In this document: piece after piece, positions 20,743 through 29,514 of the stretch
Position numbering within the stretch: the stretch's first letter is position 1
How the letters are laid out: every line of letters starts with the position of its first letter
Assembly (NCBI RefSeq): GCF_900589395.1
Contig: NZ_UUIS01000001.1
Span: 204,459-268,458 of the forward strand
Reading direction: 5' to 3'
From: Pseudomonas viridiflava
GTDB lineage: Bacteria; Pseudomonadota; Gammaproteobacteria; Pseudomonadales; Pseudomonadaceae
DNA: 64,000 nt
Program-made: the position numbers and the translations under genes
The notes under the pieces: generated by a model
What the model was told of the DNA's origin: nothing
Database searches by the model: none
The model's input: the letters and a program-made list of their open reading frames with translations, nothing else

Positions 20743-21204
20743 TTACGGGGCGCCGTCAGGAATGGAAACGCCAGGCGGGCAGATCGCCGCGCCATAGCCT
20801 TCGATAAACGCATCCGGCATGCGCCTGGGGCGACCACTGGACAGCTCGATACAGACAAAGGTGGTTTGCGCACGCAAAAGGGTCAGGCCATCGGCAGGCC
20901 GGCGCAGTTGAAAGCGGCGGGTCATTTTCAGCCGCTTGTCCCAGTCGACGATCCAGGTGGCCAGTTGCAGCTCATCGTTTTCGTAGGCACTGGCCAGGTA
21001 ATCGATTTCATGCCGGACCACCGCCATCGCCCGATCCAGGCGCCGGTACTCGCTCAGGTCCAGCCCCAGCTGTTGCGAATGGCGCCAGGCGCTGCGCTCC
21101 AGCCAGGTGACATAGACGGCGTTGTTGGCGTGACCCAGCCCGTCGATATCGTCGGCCGTGACATTCAGATCGATAATGAACGGCGTTGCGAGGTCCCAGA
21201 CCAT
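20743..21204 (-). CDS. Acyl-CoA thioesterase, 4-hydroxybenzoyl-CoA thioesterase (hotdog) family
   Basis: A 153-residue hotdog-fold protein. The family's active-site element is visible as DIDGLGHANNAVYVTWLE (the Asp usually found before the helix here is Gly-His-Ala-Asn, as in many FcbC/YbgC relatives). Start chosen at 21204 (MVWDLATPF), giving normal length; the longer frame to 21315 runs into the tRNA terminator region. It lies 28 nt upstream of dusC on the same strand and is probably co-transcribed. The acyl-CoA substrate is unknown. Confidence 0.85.
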   Translation of the reverse strand: MVWDLATPFIIDLNVTADDIDGLGHANNAVYVTWLERSAWRHSQQLGLDLSEYRRLDRAMAVVRHEIDYLASAYENDELQLATWIVDWDKRLKMTRRFQLRRPADGLTLLRAQTTFVCIELSSGRPRRMPDAFIEGYGAAICPPGVSIPDGAP

Positions 21205-21298
21205 GCGTGCTCCTGCGGTGGCGATTCGATAGAGGCGCCAGTGTAGCAAGCGCCAGTACAGGCCATGATCGGCAGGCGGCGGGAAAGTGAAACCCGGA

Positions 21299-21335
21299 AA
21301 AAACAAAAGGGCCATTCAATAAACGAATGACCCTT
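21299..21335 (-). terminator. Terminator of the tRNA operon
   Basis: On the minus strand, arms AAGGGTCATTC (21335-21325) and GAATGGCCCTT (21317-21307) form an 11-bp stem with one G-U pair, followed by TTGTTTTTT. It lies 24 nt past the 3' end of the last tRNA. Confidence 0.85.
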
Positions 21336-21358
21336 GGGCCCGCATACGCGGAAAATTG

Positions 21359-21434
21359 TGGCGTCCCCTAGGGGACTCGAACCCCTGTTACCGCCGTGAA
21401 AGGGCGGTGTCCTAGGCCACTAGACGAAGGGGAC
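21359..21434 (-). tRNA. tRNA-Glu (TTC)
   Basis: 76 nt with encoded CCA. Acceptor stem GTCCCCT/AGGGGAC; anticodon loop CTTTCAC gives TTC, flanked by the CCGCC/GGCGG stem; T-arm GTTCGAGTC. Last tRNA in the four-tRNA transcript; identical in sequence to the copy at 21607-21682. Confidence 0.98.
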
Positions 21435-21478
21435 GCATGACCTTCGTGCGGATTCGCCTGTTGGCGAACCTGGCAAAT

Positions 21479-21554
21479 TGGTGGAGCTAAGCGGGATCGA
21501 ACCGCTGACCTCCTGCATGCCATGCAGGCGCTCTCCCAGCTGAGCTATAGCCCC
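21479..21554 (-). tRNA. tRNA-Ala (GGC)
   Basis: 76 nt with encoded CCA. Acceptor GGGGCTA/TAGCTCC; anticodon loop ATGGCAT gives GGC between CTGC/GCAG stems; T-arm GTTCGATCC. Identical to the copy at 21750-21825. Confidence 0.98.
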
Positions 21555-21606
21555 GAATTTAACGCCTTGCGGCGCAGATCAGCCTTGCGGCATCACTGGG
21601 TGAAAC

Positions 21607-21682
21607 TGGCGTCCCCTAGGGGACTCGAACCCCTGTTACCGCCGTGAAAGGGCGGTGTCCTAGGCCACTAGACGAAGGGGAC
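21607..21682 (-). tRNA. tRNA-Glu (TTC), second copy
   Basis: 76 nt, same sequence as the tRNA-Glu at 21359-21434, with encoded CCA and TTC anticodon. Spacers around the two copies differ, so only the tRNA bodies are conserved. Confidence 0.98.
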
Positions 21683-21749
21683 AAACCTTCTTGGGACCGG
21701 TTACCCGGTCGATTCACGGCCATTGCTGGATGACCCTGAACCTTCAAAT

Positions 21750-21825
21750 TGGTGGAGCTAAGCGGGATCGAACCGCTGACCTCCTGCATGCCATGCAGGC
21801 GCTCTCCCAGCTGAGCTATAGCCCC
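21750..21825 (-). tRNA. tRNA-Ala (GGC), second copy
   Basis: 76 nt, same sequence as the tRNA-Ala at 21479-21554, with encoded CCA and GGC anticodon. First tRNA after the promoter. Confidence 0.98.
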
Positions 21826-21844
21826 ACATCAGTGGACGGGGCGC

Positions 21845-21873
21845 ATGTTAAGAGCGTTTCGGATCTCTGTCAA
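21845..21873 (-). promoter_or_regulatory. Strong sigma-70 promoter of the tRNA operon
   Basis: On the minus strand a perfect TTGACA (21873-21868), a 17-nt spacer and TAACAT (21850-21845) lie about 20 nt upstream of the first tRNA-Ala. The -10 is followed by a GC-only discriminator (GCGCCCCG), the hallmark of stable-RNA promoters subject to stringent control. An A/T-rich UP-element-like tract covers 21870-21905. Confidence 0.8.
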
Positions 21874-21965
21874 ATTTATTTTCGAACAATTTCAAAAAAA
21901 ATTTCCGATATAACAATCACTTACCGCCCTACCCCTGAAAAAAGCCTGAGGCCATGGCCGTCGAA

Positions 21966-21983
21966 ACCCCGTTTTCACGGGGT
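21966..21983 (-). terminator. Probable terminator of gltX
   Basis: ACCCCG/CGGGGT arms with a six-base loop, followed by only three T on the minus strand, 21 nt past the gltX stop. Weak but correctly placed. Confidence 0.45.
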
Positions 21984-22004
21984 CCGACCAGCCTTGCTAC
22001 TGCC

Positions 22005-23486
22005 TTAACCGATGGCGCCCAACAGCTTTTCCCATTCCTTGTTTTCTTTCTTCGACACGCCGCCCAGCAGGTCAAGCGCCTGGCGCAGACGGAAACGGGT
22101 CAGGTCCGGCCCGAGGATTTCCATCGCGTCGAGCACCGACACCGAGCTGGCCTGCCCGGTGATGGCGGCAAACATCAACGGCATGGCATCGCGCAGCTTG
22201 AGCTGCAAATGATCGACCACGGCCTGGATGGTGGCGGTAATGGCATCCTTGTGCCACTGACGCAGCGCCTCAAGCTTCCACAGCAGCAACTGCATCAACT
22301 GGCGCACCTGCTCGGGCGACAGTTTCTTGTGTTCGAACAAGGCAGGATCGGGATTGACACCACCGGCGAAGAAGAAACCGGCCAGCGGTGCAACCTGGCT
22401 GAACGTCTCGACCCTGCCCTGCACATGCGGGGCAATCTGCATCAGGTACTGCGGATTGAATGCCCACTTCTGCAAGCGTCTGGCAAATTCCTCGACCGGC
22501 AGTTCGCGCAGCCACTGGCCATTGAGCCAGGACAGTTTCTCGACATCGAAGATCGGCCCGCCCAGGGAAATACGCGACAGATCGAAGTGCTCGACCATTT
22601 CCTGCAAGGTGAACTTCTCACGCTCGTCAGGCATCGACCAGCCCATGCGGCCCAGGTAGTTGAGCATGGCCTCGGGCATGAAGCCCATGCGTTCGTAGAA
22701 CGTCACCGAGGTCGGATTCTTGCGTTTGGACAGCTTGCTCTTGTCCGGGTTACGCAGCAGCGGCATGTAGCACAGTTGCGGCTTGTCCCAGCCGAAGTAT
22801 TCGTACAGCAGGATCAGCTTGGGCGCCGAGGGCAGCCACTCTTCGCCGCGCAGCACATGGGTGATGCCCATGAGGTGGTCATCGACCACGTTGGCGAGGA
22901 AATAGGTGGGCAGGCCATCGGCCTTCATCAGCACCTGCATGTCCATGCGGTCCCATGGAATCTCCACGTCGCCACGCAGCAGGTCAGGTACCACGCAAAC
23001 GCCTTCGGTGGGGACCTTCATGCGGATCACATGCGGCTCACCCGCCGCCAGGCGACGCTGCACCTCTTCAGGCGACAGCAACAATGCACGGCCGTCATAG
23101 CGCGGGGTTTCACCACGTGCCTGCTGCTCGGCACGCATCTGGTCCAGCTCTTGGGCCGTACAGAAGCACGGGAAGGCGTGACCCATTTCCACCAGTTGAT
23201 CGGCGTACTTGCGGTAGATATCGCCCCGCTCGCTCTGCCGGTACGGGCCGTGCGGACCGCCCACGTCCGGGCCTTCGTTCCACTCGATGCCCAGCCAGCG
23301 CAGTGCATCGAAGATCTGCTGCTCGGACTCGCGGGTGGAGCGCACCTGGTCGGTGTCTTCGATCCGCAGGATGAACTCGCCGCCATGCTGCTTGGCAAAG
23401 CAGTAGTTGAACAGGGCGATGTAGGCGGTGCCAACATGGGGATCGCCAGTGGGCGAAGGCGCGATGCGGGTACGAACGGTGGTCAT
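22005..23486 (-). CDS. gltX: Glutamyl-tRNA synthetase
   Basis: A 493-residue class Ic aminoacyl-tRNA synthetase that charges tRNA-Glu. The N terminus carries the HIGH-type motif in [15 protein letters not shown], the catalytic domain continues with [10 protein letters not shown], and the KMSKS counterpart is KLSKRK. The C-terminal alpha-helical anticodon-binding domain is complete. Directly downstream on the same strand are two copies of tRNA-Glu, its own substrate, though a separate promoter lies between. Confidence 0.98.
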   Translation of the reverse strand: MTTVRTRIAPSPTGDPHVGTAYIALFNYCFAKQHGGEFILRIEDTDQVRSTRESEQQIFDALRWLGIEWNEGPDVGGPHGPYRQSERGDIYRKYADQLVEMGHAFPCFCTAQELDQMRAEQQARGETPRYDGRALLLSPEEVQRRLAAGEPHVIRMKVPTEGVCVVPDLLRGDVEIPWDRMDMQVLMKADGLPTYFLANVVDDHLMGITHVLRGEEWLPSAPKLILLYEYFGWDKPQLCYMPLLRNPDKSKLSKRKNPTSVTFYERMGFMPEAMLNYLGRMGWSMPDEREKFTLQEMVEHFDLSRISLGGPIFDVEKLSWLNGQWLRELPVEEFARRLQKWAFNPQYLMQIAPHVQGRVETFSQVAPLAGFFFAGGVNPDPALFEHKKLSPEQVRQLMQLLLWKLEALRQWHKDAITATIQAVVDHLQLKLRDAMPLMFAAITGQASSVSVLDAMEILGPDLTRFRLRQALDLLGGVSKKENKEWEKLLGAIG

Positions 23487-23544
23487 GAATAATCCCGGGT
23501 AGGTCGATCAAACGACGAATCTTAGCAGGCCGGACGGCAGCTGC

Positions 23545-23637
23545 GTAGGACCGGCTTGAGCCGGGAAGCAGACGCCGCCCGCCCTGTGTCGCGCCCTTGG
23601 CAGCTGAAAACTGCGGGACCGCCCAGCCCGTTGCTAC
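23545..23637. repeat. REP-like inverted pair between uvrB and gltX
   Basis: GTAGGACCGGCTTGAGCCGG at 23545-23564 and, in inverted orientation, GTGTAGCAACGGGCTGGGC at 23637-23619 resemble the palindromic REP units common in Pseudomonas intergenic regions (GTAGGAGC-GGCTT-GCC type). The second unit reaches into the uvrB stop codon. The match is by eye and imperfect. Confidence 0.4.
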
Positions 23638-25649
23638 ACCTTCAACAACCGCTCACGCAGCTTGGTGATCTCGTCGCGCATCTGGGCTGCAGCCTCGAAC
23701 TCCAGATCGCGGGCCAGCTCGTACATTTTCTCTTCCAGCTGGCGAATACGCTTGGTGATCTCGCTGGGCGAACGCAGTTCGTTCTCGGCACGGGCCAGCT
23801 CCTCGGCCGCCTTGGCCGCGCCCTTGCGCTTCTTGCTGCGCGCCCCCGGCACGGTAGCGCCTTCAAGAATATCGGCCACGTCGCGCGACACGCCCTTGGG
23901 CGTGATGCCATTGGCCAGGTTGAAGGCGACCTGCTTCTCGCGGCGCCGCTCGGTCTCGCCAATGGCCCGCTCCATCGAGCCGGTCATCTGGTCGGCATAC
24001 AGGATGGCGCGGCCGTTGAGGTTACGCGCCGCCCGGCCGATGGTCTGTATCAGCGAACGTTCGGAGCGCAGGAAGCCTTCCTTGTCGGCATCCAGAATCG
24101 CCACCAGTGCCACTTCGGGCATGTCCAGGCCCTCACGCAGCAGGTTGATGCCCACCAGCACATCGAAGGCGCCCAGGCGCAGGTCGCGAATGATCTCGAC
24201 CCGCTCCACCGTATCGATGTCCGAGTGCAGGTAGCGCACGCGCGCGCCATGGTCGCCCAGGTAGTCAGTGAGGTCTTCGGCCATGCGCTTGGTCAATGTG
24301 GTGACCAGCACCCGCTCGTCGACCGCCACGCACTTCTTGATTTCCGAGAGCAGGTCGTCGACCTGGGTCAGCGCCGGGCGGATCTCCACCAGCGGGTCGA
24401 CCAGCCCGGTCGGCCGCACCACCTGCTCGATCACCCGCCCGGCGTGCTCGGCCTCGTAATTGCCGGGGGTGGCCGAGACAAAGATGGTCTGCGGGCTGAT
24501 GGCCTCCCATTCGTCGAAGCGCATCGGCCGGTTATCCAGGGCCGAAGGCAGGCGAAAGCCGTATTCGACCAGGGTTTCCTTGCGCGAACGGTCGCCTTTG
24601 TACATGGCACCGACCTGCGACACGCTGACGTGGGACTCGTCGATCACCAGCAGCGCATCGGCCGGCAGGTAATCGAACAGGGTCGGCGGCGGCGCGCCAC
24701 TAGGCCGGCCGGACAGGTAGCGCGAGTAGTTTTCGATGCCGTTGCAGTAGCCCAGCTCCAGCATCATTTCCAGATCGAAACGGGTGCGCTGCTCCAGGCG
24801 CTGGGCCTCCAGCAGCTTGTTGGCGCCGCGCAGGTATTCCAGACGCTCCTGCAGCTCGACCTTGATGCCCTCGATGGCTTCCAGCAGCGTCTCGCGCGGG
24901 GTGACGTAGTGGCTCTTTGGGTAGAAGGTGAAGCGCGGCAGTTTGCTGATCACCTCGCCGGTCAGCGGATCGAAGGCCGACAGGCTTTCGACCTCGTCAT
25001 CGAACAGCTCGATGCGGATGGCCTCAAGGTCTGACTCGGCCGGATAAACGTCGATTACATCACCGCGCACCCGAAAGGTGGCACGGGCAAAATCCATGTC
25101 GTTGCGGGTGTATTGCAGGTCTGCCAGGCGGCGCAGCAAGGCGCGCTGGTCGAGCTTGTCGCCACGATCGATGTGCAGGACCATGCGCAGGTAGGTTTCA
25201 GGGCTGCCCAGGCCATAGATGCACGACACCGTAGTCACAATGATGGCGTCCTTGCGTTCCAGCAAGGCCTTGGTGGCTGACAAGCGCATCTGCTCGATGT
25301 GGTCGTTGATCGAGGCATCCTTCTCGATGAAGGTGTCCGACGACGGTACATAGGCTTCGGGCTGGTAGTAGTCGTAGTAAGAAACGAAATATTCCACGGC
25401 GTTGTTGGGGAAAAACGCCTTGAACTCACCATACAGCTGCGCGGCCAGCGTCTTGTTCGGGGCCAGCACCAGCGTCGGGCGCTGCACCTGGGCGATCACG
25501 TTGGCAATGCTGAACGTCTTGCCCGAGCCGGTCACGCCCAGCAGGGTCTGGTGGGCCAGCCCCGCCTCGATGCCTTCGACCATCTGCCGGATGGCTTCAG
25601 GCTGGTCGCCGGCGGGTTGAAAACGCGTAACGAGCTGAAACTCGGACAT
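23634..25649 (-). CDS. uvrB: Excinuclease ABC subunit B
   Basis: A 671-residue DNA-damage-recognition helicase of nucleotide excision repair, handed DNA by UvrA and recruiting UvrC. Walker A is [13 protein letters not shown] near residue 40; the beta-hairpin region follows at [11 protein letters not shown]; helicase motifs include DESHVSVSQ and the QTIGRAARN motif VI; the C-terminal UVR domain lies around residues 630-665. Start taken at 25649 ([10 protein letters not shown]), equal to the usual length; the open frame to 25865 is not conserved. I see no clear LexA box upstream. Confidence 0.97.
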   Translation of the reverse strand: MSEFQLVTRFQPAGDQPEAIRQMVEGIEAGLAHQTLLGVTGSGKTFSIANVIAQVQRPTLVLAPNKTLAAQLYGEFKAFFPNNAVEYFVSYYDYYQPEAYVPSSDTFIEKDASINDHIEQMRLSATKALLERKDAIIVTTVSCIYGLGSPETYLRMVLHIDRGDKLDQRALLRRLADLQYTRNDMDFARATFRVRGDVIDVYPAESDLEAIRIELFDDEVESLSAFDPLTGEVISKLPRFTFYPKSHYVTPRETLLEAIEGIKVELQERLEYLRGANKLLEAQRLEQRTRFDLEMMLELGYCNGIENYSRYLSGRPSGAPPPTLFDYLPADALLVIDESHVSVSQVGAMYKGDRSRKETLVEYGFRLPSALDNRPMRFDEWEAISPQTIFVSATPGNYEAEHAGRVIEQVVRPTGLVDPLVEIRPALTQVDDLLSEIKKCVAVDERVLVTTLTKRMAEDLTDYLGDHGARVRYLHSDIDTVERVEIIRDLRLGAFDVLVGINLLREGLDMPEVALVAILDADKEGFLRSERSLIQTIGRAARNLNGRAILYADQMTGSMERAIGETERRREKQVAFNLANGITPKGVSRDVADILEGATVPGARSKKRKGAAKAAEELARAENELRSPSEITKRIRQLEEKMYELARDLEFEAAAQMRDEITKLRERLLKV

Positions 25650-25959
25650 AGCCTGCCTCTTGGGTAAATAGGCGCCGGGCGCCGCTGCACTGTGCGACGC
25701 CCGCAAGACGCCTGGTCTATTCAGATGGAGCCGGGCGCATGACTTTTCAAGACAGCACCAAAACCCGCCCTTACAGCATTGAGGCTGCCAGGCAGGCATC
25801 GTTCGGCAAAAATTTTGAAATACCTTGAAAAAATCATGACCGCCCAGTCGCCGTGCCGCACACACCTCACTATACTGACTCCCCGTTTATGCACAGCTTT
25901 GGGGCATTCGGACCGGGCGTGCATTTCCCACTCTCCCCTACTCAGAGCTGCCGCAAACA
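25650..25959. promoter_or_regulatory. Divergent control region of uvrB and the aminotransferase gene
   Basis: This 310-nt gap separates two divergent genes. TATACT at 25871-25876 is a good -10 hexamer for the rightward gene, but its -35 is poor. An A/T-rich patch lies at 25805-25836. No RNA gene or small conserved frame is visible, and no CTGT-N8-ACAG LexA operator. Confidence 0.4.
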
Positions 25960-27156
25960 ATGAGCCTGTTCTCCGCTGTCGAAATGGCCCCACGCGATCC
26001 TATCCTGGGCCTCAACGAAGCCTTCAACGCCGACGCCCGCACCGACAAGGTCAACCTGGGCGTCGGCGTCTATTGTGACGAAGACGGGCGCATTCCCCTG
26101 CTGCGTGCCGTGGCCGAAGCCGAGAAGATTCGTGTCGCACAGCACGCCCCGCGCGGCTACCTGCCGATCGACGGCATTGCCGCCTACGACCTGGCGGTGC
26201 AGAAGCTGCTGCTGGGCGCCGACTCGCCACTGATCGCCTCCGGCCGGGTGCTGACCACCCAGGCCGTCGGCGGCACCGGCGCGCTGAAGATCGGGGCCGA
26301 CTTCCTCAAGCAACTGCTGCCCGGCGCTGTCGTGGCCATCAGCGACCCAAGCTGGGAAAACCACCGTGCGCTGTTCGAGACCGCCGGTTTCCCGGTACAG
26401 ACCTACCGCTACTACGATGCTGCCAGCCATGACGTAGACCGTGCCGGCATGCTCGAAGACCTGCAGAACCTGCCCCAGGGCTCGATCATCGTCCTGCACG
26501 CCTGCTGCCACAACCCGACCGGCGTCGACCTGAGCCTGGACGACTGGAAAAAAGTCCTGGACGTGGTCAAGACCAAGGGCCATGTACCGTTTCTGGACAT
26601 GGCCTACCAGGGCTTCGGCAAGGGCATCGACGAAGACGCCGCCGCCGTGCGCCTGTTCGCCGATTCGGGCCTGACCTTCTTCGCCTCCAGCTCCTTCTCC
26701 AAGTCGCTGTCGCTGTACGGCGAGCGCGTCGGTGCCCTGTCGATCATCACAGCGTCCAGGGAAGAAACCGCCCGGGTGCTGTCGCAGGTCAAGCGCGTGA
26801 TCCGCACCAACTACTCCAACCCGCCCACGCACGGCGCCATCATTTCCGCTGCCGTGCTCAATGACCCGGCGCTGCGGGCGATGTGGGAAGAAGAACTGGG
26901 CGAAATGCGCGTGCGTATCCACAGCATGCGCAAGGCCATGGTCGAGCGCCTGGCCAACAACCCGGCCGGCCAGGACTTCAGCTTCGTCAGCCGCCAGCAG
27001 GGCATGTTCTCCTATTCGGGCCTGACCGCCGCCCAGGCCCAGCGTCTGCGCAACGAGTTCGGCATTTATGCGCTGGACACCGGCCGGATCTGCGTGGCAG
27101 CCCTGAACCAGAAGAACATCGACCAGGTGTGCCAGGCCATCATGCAGGTGCTGTAA
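25960..27156 (+). CDS. tyrB: Aromatic amino acid aminotransferase
   Basis: A 398-residue class I PLP-dependent transaminase that interconverts tyrosine, phenylalanine and aspartate with their 2-oxo acids. It starts MSLFSAVEMAPRDPILGLNE, typical of the AspC/TyrB group. The PLP lysine is in SSSFSKSLSLYGERVG, the substrate-binding region includes HACCHNPTGVD, and the C-terminal arginine lies in TGRICVAALN. Assignment to TyrB over AspC rests on overall resemblance to the Pseudomonas gene next to uvrB, not on a single residue. Confidence 0.9.
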   Translation: MSLFSAVEMAPRDPILGLNEAFNADARTDKVNLGVGVYCDEDGRIPLLRAVAEAEKIRVAQHAPRGYLPIDGIAAYDLAVQKLLLGADSPLIASGRVLTTQAVGGTGALKIGADFLKQLLPGAVVAISDPSWENHRALFETAGFPVQTYRYYDAASHDVDRAGMLEDLQNLPQGSIIVLHACCHNPTGVDLSLDDWKKVLDVVKTKGHVPFLDMAYQGFGKGIDEDAAAVRLFADSGLTFFASSSFSKSLSLYGERVGALSIITASREETARVLSQVKRVIRTNYSNPPTHGAIISAAVLNDPALRAMWEEELGEMRVRIHSMRKAMVERLANNPAGQDFSFVSRQQGMFSYSGLTAAQAQRLRNEFGIYALDTGRICVAALNQKNIDQVCQAIMQVL

Positions 27157-27428
27157 CGCGCTGACAGCTGCAATCGCCCGCCAACATGCGCCGTGTTGGC
27201 GGGCTTTCTCTGCCCAGGCCAGACACTCGGTTCTTCCCCCGCAGCTCCCCCCTCCCGACACCCCGGAAATATTTTTTTACATATTTATCGCAGCCAACGT
27301 TGCGGGTATTTCGTTCTCGTTCGTCTTTATCTAGATACGACGGCTACGTCTGCTGCAGTCACGCCGTATGCAAATACATGGAGTGCGCCTTCGGGCCGCT
27401 CCACTCCGTGAATCGAGACCTCACTCCA

Positions 27429-28655
27429 ATGTCGAAGAAATCCCGCTCAAAACTCTGGTTCCTGGTCCACAGCTGGCTGGCGTTGCCTATCTGGTTCTTT
27501 GTCCTCATCGTGTGCGTGACGGGCACACTGGCCGTGGTCAGCAAGGAGATCATGTGGCTGGCCAACCCCGAGATGCGCGCCAACCCGCCCTCGGACGATG
27601 CGCCGCGCCTGAGCTTCGAACAGGTGCGCAATACCCTCAGGCAGAATGAACCAGACCTGCACGTTGGCTCGATTTCACAGCCTGATGGCGACTATTTCGC
27701 GCTCAATGTCCGTGTGACCCATCCGGACGGGCGGGCGGTTACCGTGTACGTGAACCCTTTTAGCGGAATGATCCAGGGTGCGACGCCCTCGTTTGATTTC
27801 CGCTTCTTCACCCGTGCCCTGCATGGCTGGTGGCTGGTGCCCTTTACCAATGGGTATTCATGGGGCTGGTACCTGGTGTCGTTCCTGGGCATCCCCATGC
27901 TGGTGTCGCTGATCACAGGTCTGGTGGTCTACAAGAAATTCTGGAAAGGGTTCTTCAAGCCCACCCTGCGCTTCAATCAGGGCTCACGCATTTTCTGGGG
28001 CGACTTCCACCGCTTGAGTGGTATCTGGTCGATCTGGTTCATCCTGGTGATTTCGATTACCGGCACCTGGTTTCTGATTCAGGCCATCCTGGGCGATAAC
28101 CAGATCAGCCTGTCCAGCCGGGCAGCCGCCGCCTCGATCCTGCCGCACAGCGCAGTGCCACTGACGGCCGATGGCCAGCCGGTCCCGACCATCAGCCTGG
28201 ACCGTGCCGTGCAGATTGCCCAGGCGCGCATTCCGGGCCTGGAGGCCAGTTTCATCAGCCCACCTTTGAATGCCTACAGCAACATGAATATCAGCGGCCG
28301 CAGCTGGTATCCCTTGATGTTCCAGACCGCTGAAATCAACCCTTACACAGGGGAAATCGCCTCGACTCACTTGTTGTCGGACCGCAACAAGATCGAGTTC
28401 GTTACCGAATCCATGCGCCCGCTGCACACCGGCGACTTTGGCGGCATCTGGATCAAGCTGATCTGGGCCTTTTTCGGCCTGGTGCTGAGCATGATGGTCC
28501 TCAGTGGCTTGCTGATCTGGACCAAACGCACCGCCCAGGCCACCCTCAACGCCCTCAAGCGCGAAGCCAGGACCACCCATTCCAAGGCCCCTCCTGCACC
28601 GCACGCAGGCAACCGCCCTGTCATGGCCAACGAAACTGCGGAGAATGCCCTGTGA
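27429..28655 (+). CDS. PepSY-associated transmembrane protein, first gene of a metal-uptake operon
   Basis: A 408-residue inner-membrane protein. TM1 spans about residues 12-38 after KLWFLVHSWLALP; a PepSY-like periplasmic loop follows, then TM2 (SWGWYLVSFLGIPMLVSL), TM3 (about 195-220, SIWFILVISITGTW), a second periplasmic PepSY-like domain and TM4 near 350-375. Relatives often sit beside siderophore or metal genes and are thought to act as membrane reductases or accessory factors. The ATG at 27429 gives the conserved start; the frame is open to 27186. The next gene starts inside its stop codon (GTGA), tying it to the operon. Confidence 0.88.
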   Translation: MSKKSRSKLWFLVHSWLALPIWFFVLIVCVTGTLAVVSKEIMWLANPEMRANPPSDDAPRLSFEQVRNTLRQNEPDLHVGSISQPDGDYFALNVRVTHPDGRAVTVYVNPFSGMIQGATPSFDFRFFTRALHGWWLVPFTNGYSWGWYLVSFLGIPMLVSLITGLVVYKKFWKGFFKPTLRFNQGSRIFWGDFHRLSGIWSIWFILVISITGTWFLIQAILGDNQISLSSRAAAASILPHSAVPLTADGQPVPTISLDRAVQIAQARIPGLEASFISPPLNAYSNMNISGRSWYPLMFQTAEINPYTGEIASTHLLSDRNKIEFVTESMRPLHTGDFGGIWIKLIWAFFGLVLSMMVLSGLLIWTKRTAQATLNALKREARTTHSKAPPAPHAGNRPVMANETAENAL

Positions 28656-29194
28656 GCAAGGCTGTGACTGCCCAACCGTCCTCGCCCCTGAGCCGCCTCT
28701 GGTACAAGTGGCGCTTTCATATCAACGTGCTGTTGCTATTGATTCCGTTGGGCTTCATGCCCAAATACTTTGCCGATGCGGCCCTGTTTCGCGGTGACAG
28801 CGGCCTGGGCCAGCGTGAAGTCGGCGAGGTGCCAGTCGGCCCATGGCGCCTGCGCCTGGCCGAGTTGCGTGAAGAGGCGCCGCGCCTGGATGGCAGTCTC
28901 GGCTACATGAAAGTCTTCAATGCCTCGCTGTGCACCGAGTGCATCGACCGGGTCAAGGCCACCTACCTGCGCATCGGCAAGCCGCGCAGCCTGCGCACCG
29001 CCGGGGTGATTTTCTTCGGTCCCGGCTACCGCATGGGCGCTTTCATGCAAATCGGGCCGGACACCGCCCCCGACGCCGACCTGTGGATCACCATGGAAGG
29101 CTGGGATGGCGCCGTCCACCAGACCTCGATCCCCCTGTCGCAAGCCTCGCCTACCACCGTCGCCTGGCTGAAGAAGCAAGGAGTGAAAAAATGA
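28652..29194 (+). CDS. Single-pass membrane protein with a CTEC motif, function unknown
   Basis: A 180-residue protein with a GTG start overlapping the previous stop. A positively charged N terminus (WYKWRFH) precedes one transmembrane helix (about residues 25-42), so the rest is probably periplasmic. That part has a Cys-Thr-Glu-Cys pair near residue 92-95, which could be redox-active or bind metal. I do not recognise a characterised family. It overlaps the next gene by ATGA, so it belongs to the metal-uptake operon. Confidence 0.8.
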   Translation: MSKAVTAQPSSPLSRLWYKWRFHINVLLLLIPLGFMPKYFADAALFRGDSGLGQREVGEVPVGPWRLRLAELREEAPRLDGSLGYMKVFNASLCTECIDRVKATYLRIGKPRSLRTAGVIFFGPGYRMGAFMQIGPDTAPDADLWITMEGWDGAVHQTSIPLSQASPTTVAWLKKQGVKK

Positions 29195-29514
29195 TCAGCA
29201 CTTACCTACGTCGATTTGCCACGCTTTGCCTGCTGGGCCTGAGCGGCACCGCCCTGGCACACAACCCGATCTGCGAATGCCAGCAGGTCGACAGCGAAAC
29301 CATCCGCTGCACCGGTGGTTTTTCCGACGGCAGCGGTGCCGCCGGCGTAACCCTGGATGTGATCGGTTATGACGAAACCATTCTGGTGCCCGGCAAGCTG
29401 GGCGACGATTCGACCCTGACCTTCAAGAAACCGGCCGCCGAATTCTATGTGCTGTTCGATGCCGGTCCCGGCCACGTCGTGGAAATCGACCAGGCGGACA
29501 TCGCCTCCCGATGA
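29191..29514 (+). CDS. Small periplasmic protein with a His-Cys-x-Cys N terminus, putative metal-binding
   Basis: A 107-residue protein with a Sec signal peptide (STYLRRFATLCLLGLSG then TALA). The mature protein begins HNPICECQQ and later has another Cys in IRCTGGF and a histidine near the C terminus (GPGHVVEID). The mature part is beta-rich and looks like a small Ig-like or carboxypeptidase-regulatory-type fold. The His/Cys cluster exposed right after the cleavage site suggests copper, zinc or nickel binding. Start ATG at 29191 overlaps the preceding stop (ATGA), and its own stop overlaps the next start. Confidence 0.8.
   Translation: MISTYLRRFATLCLLGLSGTALAHNPICECQQVDSETIRCTGGFSDGSGAAGVTLDVIGYDETILVPGKLGDDSTLTFKKPAAEFYVLFDAGPGHVVEIDQADIASR

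Noticed and set aside
21359..21825. An integrated element at the tRNA genes
   Set aside because: There is no integrase, no direct repeat of a tRNA 3' end outside the four complete genes, and the flanks are ordinary core genes.
25650..25959. A LexA (SOS) operator for uvrB
   Set aside because: CTGT sequences occur but none is paired with ACAG at the required spacing.
27240..27428. A possible Fur- or Zur-like site upstream of the metal operon (around GTTCTCGTTCGTCTTTATC)
   Set aside because: Only a weak, one-sided resemblance to the Fur hexamer pattern and no dyad of the Zur type could be seen, so it is not annotated as a site.
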